Below are positions 58,110 through 64,000 of a DNA stretch of 64,000 nucleotides, piece by piece. This stretch comes from PALSA-894 sp963757565. Lineage in GTDB: Bacteria > Pseudomonadota > Alphaproteobacteria > Rhizobiales > Xanthobacteraceae. The translations under genes and the position numbers were made by a program. Position 1 is the first letter of the stretch. Every line of letters begins with the position of its first letter. Below the pieces are notes generated by a model, which was given only the letters and a program-made list of their open reading frames with translations, was not told the origin of the DNA and did not search any database. The stretch lies in contig CAVWSB010000006.1 in the NCBI GenBank assembly GCA_963757565.1, positions 558,001-622,000 on the forward strand. The letters are read 5' to 3'.

Positions 58110-58907
58110 TCAGGCCGTGACGCGGCGACCATAGGAACGCGACGCGAAGCCCGCATCGGCCGTGACGATCTGCCCGCACATCGCACTGGCGCGATCGGAA
58201 GCCAGGAACGCCACAACGTCGGCGATCTCGTTCGGCTTGATCATCTTGCCGCGCGGCCAGAGATCGCGCACCAGATCGGGCCACTTCTCGGCGTCGCCAA
58301 GCTCCTTCTGAGCGCGGATGCGCAGGCCGCGCACCGCGCGCTCGGTTTCGACATAACCCGGATTCACGCCGAGCACGCGCACGCCGTACTCGATGCTGAG
58401 ACTTCCGAGCGCCCGCGTAAAGGCCACCAGCGCGGCATTGCCGGTCGAGCCCGCGAGATAGTCGTAGTCGAGCTTTTCGGATGAAAACCCGATGATATTG
58501 ATGATCACGCCCGCGCGCCGCTTCGTCATGGCGCGGTAGAATTCGCGGCACATATTGATGTAGCCGAACACCTTGAGGTCCCACGCCTCGCGCCAGCGCG
58601 CGTCATCGAGCTCGAGCAGGTCGCCCTTCGGGATCGCGCCGGCGTTGTTGATCAGGATGTCGATCGCGCCGGCCTTTTCAACGACGGCCTTCATCGCGTC
58701 CGCACGCGAAAGATCCGCCGCGTGGATTTCGACCGGCACATCCGAATGCGCGATGATCTCCGCGCGCGCGCGCTCGAGATCCGTAGCCGTCCGCGACACG
58801 AGAAAAAGGCGGCAGCCTTCGCGCGCGAACTCATCCGCAACCGCGCGGCCGATTCCCTTCGATGCGCCGGTGATGAGAACCGAGCGGCCCTTCAGTCCGA
58901 GATCCAT
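58110..58907 (-). CDS. Short-chain dehydrogenase/reductase
   Basis: 265 residues from MDLGLKGRSVLITGASKGIG; an upstream in-frame ATG gives 38 extra residues without family content. It has T-G-A-S-K-G-I-G (12-19), N-N-A-G-A and I-G-F-S-S-E for the catalytic serine region. The usual Y-x-x-x-K is seen as D-Y-L-A-G-S-T-G-N, so the Lys of the classical motif is replaced by Ser/Thr; activity may be altered. A divergent SDR member of the catabolic group. Confidence 0.85.
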   Translation of the reverse strand: MDLGLKGRSVLITGASKGIGRAVADEFAREGCRLFLVSRTATDLERARAEIIAHSDVPVEIHAADLSRADAMKAVVEKAGAIDILINNAGAIPKGDLLELDDARWREAWDLKVFGYINMCREFYRAMTKRRAGVIINIIGFSSEKLDYDYLAGSTGNAALVAFTRALGSLSIEYGVRVLGVNPGYVETERAVRGLRIRAQKELGDAEKWPDLVRDLWPRGKMIKPNEIADVVAFLASDRASAMCGQIVTADAGFASRSYGRRVTA

Positions 58908-59130
58908 CTGGCTTGCGTTCCTTACAGCCGCGATGGCGGGCAGTATCGCGGATCGCGCCGGGCCAGCAAGTCCTGGTGACATCGAATGATCGGTTGTGGC
59001 GCGCGCTTCCGGCGCGCACAACCCGATCGGTTACTTCTGGGAAACGGGCCGAAGACTGACGTGCGCGGCCGCGGCGTGAGGCGCTGCGCCTCACGAACGC
59101 GCTACGACGTGCGGATGTCTCTGGCGAAGG

Positions 59131-59685
59131 TCAGGCCGCCGCGGCGTACCCATTTTTCGATGGCTGATGCTGCCCGAGCAATTCGCTGCGGATGGCTTCC
59201 TGGATGGAATAGACTGCCTCTTCGGCTTCCATCGCCTTCAGCTCCGCATCCCTGGCGCGGTGTTCGGCGTTCGACAGCTCTCGCTCGAGGAACATGATCT
59301 GGGCCTGCGACTGGCTCGCCAGTTGCTCCATCTCGTCGATGCGAGCGGTCGCCTCGCGGAGACCGGCCTCTGCGGCGCTGTGCGCCGATTCCAGCGACCT
59401 GATCCGCCCTTCCGCAAACTGGAGCAGGTCGGTTGCGCGGCGCGCAACGTCGGCTGCATGCGCGGCGGCCTGATCGGCGTCGCCCTTGATGCTTTGCACA
59501 ACGGCGGCCGCTTGATGCACCAGGTCGATTGTCGTGTCACGGGATATGGGGCGCTTGATGCTGGGTGGCGCGGGCCTGAAGGTTGGCAATGTGGGCGCCA
59601 CGTTGGCCAACGCGGGCTCCGGAACGATATGCGTCGGTGTCTGCGGCTCCGGCCGAGTCGTCCGTTCGTTCCGAAACAGGCGCAT
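59131..59685 (-). CDS. Coiled-coil protein of unknown function
   Basis: 184 residues. A Pro-rich N-terminal 50 residues precedes about 115 residues of charged helix with heptads (D-L-L-Q-F-A-E-G-R-I-R-S-L-E onward), and the tail is polar. No signal peptide or membrane span. Similar proteins occur in Bradyrhizobiaceae without assigned function. Upstream DNA contains TTAACC and TTAACG, so CtrA control is conceivable. Confidence 0.7.
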   Translation of the reverse strand: MRLFRNERTTRPEPQTPTHIVPEPALANVAPTLPTFRPAPPSIKRPISRDTTIDLVHQAAAVVQSIKGDADQAAAHAADVARRATDLLQFAEGRIRSLESAHSAAEAGLREATARIDEMEQLASQSQAQIMFLERELSNAEHRARDAELKAMEAEEAVYSIQEAIRSELLGQHQPSKNGYAAAA

Positions 59686-59874
59686 TCCAGATCTCCTCGA
59701 GTCGAGACGTCAGTTACCGGCCATTTAACCCGGCCAATGATTATTCGAGGATGGTGAATACTTACTTAACGTCACTCTTGCGCCATACTTTCAACTTGCC
59801 GAAGACATGCACACGTGACCCGCGGCGAAGGTCGCTGGCTTTGAGCTTCATGTGATGTGACGAGGTTGTGGCGC

Positions 59875-59950
59875 TGGCGCTCCCTAGGGGACTCGAACCC
59901 CTGTTTTCGCCGTGAGAGGGCGACGTCCTGGGCCGCTAGACGAAGGGAGC
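59875..59950 (-). tRNA. tRNA-Glu (anticodon CTC)
   Basis: 76 bases on the minus strand. The 7-bp acceptor stem GCTCCCT / AGGGAGC is perfect, the discriminator is G and the 3' CCA is encoded. The anticodon loop reads C-T-CTC-A-C within stem GTCGCC / GGCGA(A), and the T arm holds GGTTCGAGTCC. The D arm matches the bacterial tRNA-Glu pattern GTCTAGCGGCC. Confidence 0.97.
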
Positions 59951-60010
59951 GTTGGGGATGAAATAGCCCTGATCGCCAGGGCGCGCAAGCGCACGGCCGC
60001 GCGCGCATCG

Positions 60011-60994
60011 TCAGGGCGAGTCAGCGAAATTGAGGCGTCCGGCCGGCTGCAACGTATTCACGTCGAAGGTGCGCACTTCGATCTTGCCGCCGATCTCCAG
60101 CGTGATCACCAGCCGGTCGCCCGACACGGCGCTCTGAATCACGCGCGCGCCGTTCGGCAGCGAAAGGGTGATATCAGTCGGGATCGCCGACGCTTCCGGC
60201 AGCTTGTCGGCAGTCTTCGCGGTGACGCCCTCGCCCTTGAACACGCGGTAGCCGATGAACGCGAATACCGATCCGACCGCCACCAGAGTGACCGCCATCG
60301 ACACCAGCATCAGCTTGCGCACGCGCGCGATGACGGCGGATGCGGCGGCATCCGGCTTTGTCTGCTCCGACGCGTCCGGCTCCGGAGCAAGGAATGGTGC
60401 AGGAACGATCTGAGGCGCGGCGGCAACTCTCGCGCGCGGCTCGCTTTGTTCGGCGAACGGATCAACTAACGGTCGCTCTGCGAGGTGCGCGGCCGGCGGG
60501 AGCTCGATCGGCTCCTCGTCGTCACCGTGTTCGTCATGGTCGTCGTGTTCGTGGTCGTCGTCCGACACCTCGAGGTGTTCGGCCGCAGGCTCGAGCTCAT
60601 CGCCGCCGTCATCGCCGTGGTCGAGTTGCTCTTCGTCGGTCTCGATGTCCTCGTTTGCAGCCTCCGGCGCGTCGGGCAGATCGCGGCTGACCTGCTGAGC
60701 GGCGGCGAACAGTTCGGCTTCCAGTTCGGCGAGCGCCTTGTCGGCGTCGATGCGCGGCTCCTCGGCCCCCGCATCCTCCGCGAATTCTTCCGCTGCCGGG
60801 TCGGCGCGCAAATGCTCCGGGCGCAGCGGCACAGGTGCGGAAGACGGCTTGTTCGCCGGAGGGTCGAACGGCCGGGTGAGTTCCTCCAGCGACTGGGCCA
60901 GCAGCTCGGACAGCCGCGTTGCCGGATCGACCGGCTTGCCGGCGCCGGCAGAGCGATCCAAAGAAGGAGGAAGCTTGTTACTGGCAGTATTCAT
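60011..60994 (-). CDS. Acidic single-span membrane protein with His/Asp-rich stretch
   Basis: 327 residues from MNTASNKLPPSLDR. The cytoplasmic N-terminal 225 residues are very acidic and low in complexity, with a run D-D-D-H-E-H-D-D-H-D-E-H-G-D-D-E (about 145-160) that could bind metal. One membrane segment follows (about 226-249), then an 80-residue periplasmic domain (G-A-R-V-I-Q-S-A-V-S-G-D-R-L-V-I-T-L). Conserved in related genera with no known role. Its ATG overlaps that of rluD on the other strand. Confidence 0.75.
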   Translation of the reverse strand: MNTASNKLPPSLDRSAGAGKPVDPATRLSELLAQSLEELTRPFDPPANKPSSAPVPLRPEHLRADPAAEEFAEDAGAEEPRIDADKALAELEAELFAAAQQVSRDLPDAPEAANEDIETDEEQLDHGDDGGDELEPAAEHLEVSDDDHEHDDHDEHGDDEEPIELPPAAHLAERPLVDPFAEQSEPRARVAAAPQIVPAPFLAPEPDASEQTKPDAAASAVIARVRKLMLVSMAVTLVAVGSVFAFIGYRVFKGEGVTAKTADKLPEASAIPTDITLSLPNGARVIQSAVSGDRLVITLEIGGKIEVRTFDVNTLQPAGRLNFADSP

Positions 60995-62024
60995 GACCGA
61001 CCGGGTCCGGCACCAAATATTCCATACCACCGCCGCCGAGAAAGGCGAACGGCTCGACCGTGTCCTGGCGCAGCGCCCGGACGCGCTCTCCCGCTCTCGC
61101 CTGAAATCGCTCATTCTGGCGGGCGCGGTCGCAATTGACGGAGCCACGATCCGCGATCCAGGTCACCGCGTCAACGCTGGTGGCGAAATCGTGGTCGATC
61201 TGCCGCCCCCTGAGCCCGCAGAGCCACAGGGCGAGGACATCCCGCTCAATATCGTCCACGAGGACGATGCGCTGATCGTGATCGACAAGCCGGCCGGGCT
61301 GGTGGTGCATCCGGCGGCGGGAAACCGTTCCGGCACACTGGTCAACGCACTCATCGCCCATTGCGGCGCCAGCCTGTCGGGCATCGGCGGGGTCGCGCGG
61401 CCCGGCATCGTGCACCGGCTCGACAAGGACACGACCGGCCTGTTGGTGGTCGCCAAGACCGACCGGGCGCACCGCAAACTCTCGGCGCAGTTCGCCGATC
61501 ATGGCCGCTCCGGGCCGCTGGAGCGGGAGTATCTGGCATTCGTCTGGGGCGCGCCCGGGCGTCCGAAAGGCACGATCGACGCCCCGCTCGACCGCCACCC
61601 GAAGGCGCGCGACAAGCAGGCGGTGCGGGGGAGCGGCCGCGAGGCCGTGACCCACTGGCAATTGCTGGAAACCTATACGGGGACCGACGGAAAGCCGGCC
61701 GCGAGCCTCCTCGCCTGCCGGCTGGAGACCGGCCGGACGCACCAGATCCGGGTGCATCTTGCCCATATCGGCCATCCCCTGCTCGGCGACGACGTCTATG
61801 GCCCGGGCTTCAAGACCAAGGCTGTCCTGCTGCCGGAACGGGCCCGGGCCGCTCTGGAGGCGCTGGGGCGGCAAGCCTTGCACGCCCAGGTATTAGGATT
61901 CGAGCACCCGACAAGCGGAGAAACCGTGAGCTTCCGGTCGCCCTTGCCAGGCGATCTTGCCCAACTGCGAGCCGCCCTCAAGGCCTCTCAAACCGAAGAA
62001 AAACCGCGCCGGGGCAAGGCTTGA
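60993..62024 (+). CDS. rluD: Ribosomal large-subunit pseudouridine synthase RluD family
   Basis: 343 residues. An N-terminal S4 RNA-binding domain (G-E-R-L-D-R-V-L-A-Q...S-R-S-R-L-K-S-L-I-L-A-G) precedes the synthase domain with catalytic Asp in H-R-L-D-K-D-T-T-G-L-L and the R-L-E-T-G-R-T-H-Q-I-R-V-H segment. RluD makes pseudouridines in helix 69 of 23S rRNA. The ATG at 60993 overlaps the divergent gene's ATG. An upstream in-frame extension lies antisense to that gene and is not supported. Confidence 0.93.
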   Translation: MTDRVRHQIFHTTAAEKGERLDRVLAQRPDALSRSRLKSLILAGAVAIDGATIRDPGHRVNAGGEIVVDLPPPEPAEPQGEDIPLNIVHEDDALIVIDKPAGLVVHPAAGNRSGTLVNALIAHCGASLSGIGGVARPGIVHRLDKDTTGLLVVAKTDRAHRKLSAQFADHGRSGPLEREYLAFVWGAPGRPKGTIDAPLDRHPKARDKQAVRGSGREAVTHWQLLETYTGTDGKPAASLLACRLETGRTHQIRVHLAHIGHPLLGDDVYGPGFKTKAVLLPERARAALEALGRQALHAQVLGFEHPTSGETVSFRSPLPGDLAQLRAALKASQTEEKPRRGKA

Positions 62025-62396
62025 CCCTTGGAAATGCTGCAGCGCATCCCCATATCGCGATCGTGATCCCGAAATTCGTTCCGAGCCCGCCTCGGTCTGC
62101 CAGAAAAGCCCGCGACCGCGTGTCCCGGGGTGCGGCGCCACGCCGCCCGTCCGGTTTACCGGTCAAATAAACGTCAGCCTTTGCAGGCACTTGACCTGCT
62201 TTACCACCCTCTATCACAGCGCCATCAAGGCGATGTGACCGATCAGTAACTTCCTTCTGCCCCTCATTCCCGTGTATGGTCCTTGCAACTGCGATCGAGC
62301 TTCGCAGTTGCACATATGCGTTCGGTCTCCGGCTCCGGGGGAGGGGTGGACCGAACCAGCCCGCCGAGAGGGGGCGAAAACCGAAAGGGCGCTACC
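62025..62396 (+). promoter_or_regulatory. rpoH upstream region
   Basis: 372 bases without a gene. It contains a possible heat-shock-type promoter (CTTGAC at 62190 and CCCTCTAT at 62207, 11 bases apart), which would suggest autoregulation, and a hairpin described separately at 62285-62311. The spacing is shorter than the usual RpoH promoter, so this is tentative. Confidence 0.35.
62285..62311. repeat. Perfect 10-bp inverted repeat upstream of rpoH
   Basis: GCAACTGCGA and TCGCAGTTGC pair perfectly around a 7-base spacer, 86 bases before the rpoH ATG. No poly-T follows, so it is not a terminator. It may be an operator or, if inside the transcript, a 5' UTR hairpin. Confidence 0.6.
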
Positions 62397-63305
62397 ATGG
62401 CCCGTGCCACGGCCTTGCCGATTATCTCTGCCGAATCCGGCCTGTCTCGTTATCTTGAGGAAATCCGGCGGTTCCCGATGCTGGAGCCGCAGGAAGAGTA
62501 CATGCTCGCCAAGAGCTGGCGCGAGCATGGCGACCGCGATGCCGCACATCGCCTCGTCACCAGCCATTTGCGGCTCGTCGCCAAGATCGCGATGGGCTAT
62601 CGCGGCTATGGCCTGCCGATCTCCGAGGTCATCTCGGAAGGCAACGTCGGCCTGATGCAGGCGGTGAAACGCTTCGAGCCCGAAAAGGGCTTCCGCCTCG
62701 CCACCTACGCGATGTGGTGGATCAAGGCGTCGATCCAGGAATACATCCTGCGCTCGTGGTCACTCGTGAAAATGGGCACGACCGCGAACCAGAAGAAGCT
62801 GTTCTTCAACCTGCGCAAGGCGAAGAGCAAGATCTCCGCGCTCGACGAGGGCGACATGCGGCCCGATCAGGTCAAGCTGATCGCGCAGCGTCTCGGCGTG
62901 CCCGAGCAGGACGTGATCGACATGAACCGCCGGCTAAGCGGCGACGCGTCACTCAACGCGCCGATCCGCGAGGAAGGCGATGCCGGCGAGTGGCAGGATT
63001 GGCTGGTGGACGATTCCGTCAGCCAGGAGAGCCGCCTCGTCGCCGACGAGCAGGCCGACAACCGCCGCAAGGCGCTGACCGACGCGCTCGACGTTCTGAA
63101 CGAACGCGAACGCCGCATCTTCGAGGCGCGGCGTCTCGCCGACGATCCGATCACGCTGGAAGAGCTCGCCGAGGAATTCGGCGTGTCGCGCGAGCGCGTG
63201 CGCCAGATCGAAGTGAGGGCGTTCGAGAAGGTGCAGAAGGCGGTGAAGAACCGCGTCGCCGCGATGGAATCGCCGCCGACGCAGCCGGCGCTCGCGATGC
63301 ACTGA
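62397..63305 (+). CDS. rpoH: RNA polymerase heat-shock sigma factor RpoH (sigma-32)
   Basis: 302 residues from MARATALPIISAESGLSRYL; an in-frame extension upstream is unlikely. It has region 2 (H-L-R-L-V-A-K-I-A, Y-G-L-P-I-S-E-V-I-S-E-G-N-V-G-L-M, Y-A-M-W-W-I-K), the RpoH box (Q-K-K-L-F-F-N-L-R-K), which marks sigma-32 members, and region 4 (L-E-E-L-A-E-E-F-G-V-S-R-E-R-V-R-Q-I-E). It directs heat-shock gene transcription. Alphaproteobacteria often have two or three rpoH copies. A GAAAGGG site precedes the ATG. Confidence 0.97.
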   Translation: MARATALPIISAESGLSRYLEEIRRFPMLEPQEEYMLAKSWREHGDRDAAHRLVTSHLRLVAKIAMGYRGYGLPISEVISEGNVGLMQAVKRFEPEKGFRLATYAMWWIKASIQEYILRSWSLVKMGTTANQKKLFFNLRKAKSKISALDEGDMRPDQVKLIAQRLGVPEQDVIDMNRRLSGDASLNAPIREEGDAGEWQDWLVDDSVSQESRLVADEQADNRRKALTDALDVLNERERRIFEARRLADDPITLEELAEEFGVSRERVRQIEVRAFEKVQKAVKNRVAAMESPPTQPALAMH

Positions 63306-63330
63306 CGCTTTTTCATCAGACAAACGTCGA

Positions 63331-63356
63331 AGGGCCGCTTCACAGCGGCCCTTTTT
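63331..63356. terminator. Bidirectional terminator between rpoH and MFS gene
   Basis: A 9-bp perfect stem AGGGCCGCT / AGCGGCCCT with loop TCAC, followed by TTTT. It ends rpoH and, by symmetry, may also serve the convergent permease gene. Confidence 0.9.
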
Positions 63357-63364
63357 GTTGCCGG

Positions 63365-64000
63365 CTACTCGTGCCGATGCATCGCCGAGTCGGCCTTGGT
63401 GTCGCGCATGAAGAGATACACCAGCAGCGAGATGGCGATCATTCCGGTCAAATAATAATAGTACCAGGTCTCGTGACCCGCCGACTTGAACGCGAGTGCG
63501 ACCGAGTCCGCCGTACCGCCGAAGATCGACACGGTGAGCGCATAGGGTAGCCCGACGCCGAGCGCACGCACGGTTGTGGGAAACAGCTCGGCCTTCACCA
63601 CCGCGTTGATCGACGTGTAACCCGACACGATCATCCAGGCGGCGGCGATCAGCAGGAACGCGGCGAAAGGCGTCTTTACGTTCTGCAGCGTGGTGAGCAG
63701 CGGGATCGTGAACAGAACGCCGCTGACGCCGAACGCGATCAGCAACCACTTGCGCCCGATCCTGTCCGAGATCGCGCCGTAGATCGGCTGCAGGCACATG
63801 CCGAACACGAGCGCGCAGAACGTGACCATCGTGGTCTGGTCGTCTGTCAGGCCGACCGACAACTTCAAGAACTTCTGCATGTAGGTGGTGTAGGTGTAGA
63901 ACGCCGCGGTCCCGCCGGCCGTCAGCCCCACGACAAGGAGCACCTCGCGCGGATAGCGCATCAGCGCACGGAGCGATGAGGTGCGCTTGGCGACGATTTC
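63365..64000 (-). CDS. MFS permease, metabolite:H+ symporter type, C-terminal part (continues beyond window)
   Basis: The open frame runs from the stop at 63365 to the window edge, giving about 211 C-terminal residues with five to six membrane segments. The G-A-I-S-D-R-I-G-R-K-W loop (the MFS D-R-x-G-R-[RK] motif) and E-L-F-P-T-T-V-R-A-L-G-V-G-L-P-Y-A are typical of the KgtP/ProP/ShiA subfamily, which imports small carboxylates or osmolytes. Substrate unknown. The N-terminal half is outside the window. Confidence 0.85.
   Translation of the reverse strand, partial: EIVAKRTSSLRALMRYPREVLLVVGLTAGGTAAFYTYTTYMQKFLKLSVGLTDDQTTMVTFCALVFGMCLQPIYGAISDRIGRKWLLIAFGVSGVLFTIPLLTTLQNVKTPFAAFLLIAAAWMIVSGYTSINAVVKAELFPTTVRALGVGLPYALTVSIFGGTADSVALAFKSAGHETWYYYYLTGMIAISLLVYLFMRDTKADSAMHRHE

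Overview
The window is GC-rich alphaproteobacterial chromosome, most like the Bradyrhizobium / Rhodopseudomonas / Pseudolabrys side of the Hyphomicrobiales (Rhizobiales). The signs are CtrA and ChpT, a Rhizobiales-type chemotaxis operon whose CheA carries a C-terminal receiver, the nasTS-narK-haemoglobin-FAD reductase-nasC arrangement known from Bradyrhizobium, EipA (DUF1134), DUF3551, and TctC-type binding proteins. No phage, insertion sequence or CRISPR array was seen. 

Layout. (1) 0-2 kb: tail of an ArsR-like regulator, then gntK and gnd (gluconate / 6-phosphogluconate). (2) 2-22 kb, motility and cell cycle: flhA; a small membrane protein; an ECF sigma / anti-sigma pair; fliJ-fliI; ctrA with a methylation-site-rich promoter; an unknown membrane protein; opgG-opgH (periplasmic glucans); then chpT-cheA-cheW-cheY-cheB-cheR on the minus strand. 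(3) 21-27 kb: cysQ, a YHS protein, EipA, a membrane-anchored coiled-coil protein, DUF2927 and four small proteins. (4) 26.6-44.5 kb: a plus-strand nitrogen and sulfur assimilation block. It holds nasT-nasS, a sigma-54 promoter and attenuator leader, narK, a single-domain haemoglobin, an FAD reductase, nirA, an Fe-S/FAD reductase, yeiH, cysJ, cysI, nasC and cysG. (5) 44.6-52.7 kb: a GST, then a two-partner secretion pair tpsB-tpsA whose TpsA ends in a subtilisin-like protease. (6) 53-59 kb: an SDR / PrpD / TctC / racemase catabolic group. (7) 59-64 kb: coiled-coil protein, tRNA-Glu, a His/Asp-rich membrane protein divergent from rluD, rpoH, and the start of an MFS permease. 

How the parts work together. 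In the nitrogen block NarK imports nitrate, NasC reduces it to nitrite, and NirA reduces nitrite to ammonium. CysG supplies the sirohaem needed by NirA and CysI. The flavoproteins supply electrons, and haemoglobin plus the FAD reductase probably detoxify NO. NasS/NasT probably sense nitrate/nitrite and release the leader terminator in front of narK. In region 2 CckA-ChpT-CtrA signalling would connect cell-cycle progression to flhA, fliI and chemotaxis. 

Sequence quality. Between about 21.5 and 55.4 kb most genes are broken by single extra bases. When these are placed by protein homology, the extra base nearly always follows codon position 3 and is the synonymous alternative to it. This looks like two strain alleles written one after the other in a consensus, not gene decay. 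I therefore annotate those genes as whole genes and say where they are interrupted. No comparable breaks were seen at 0-21 kb or 56-64 kb. 

The most unusual locus is tpsB-tpsA, an FHA-type exoprotein fused to its own subtilase. The narK leader, with a hexaloop hairpin, a terminator and a sigma-54 promoter, is the clearest regulatory find.
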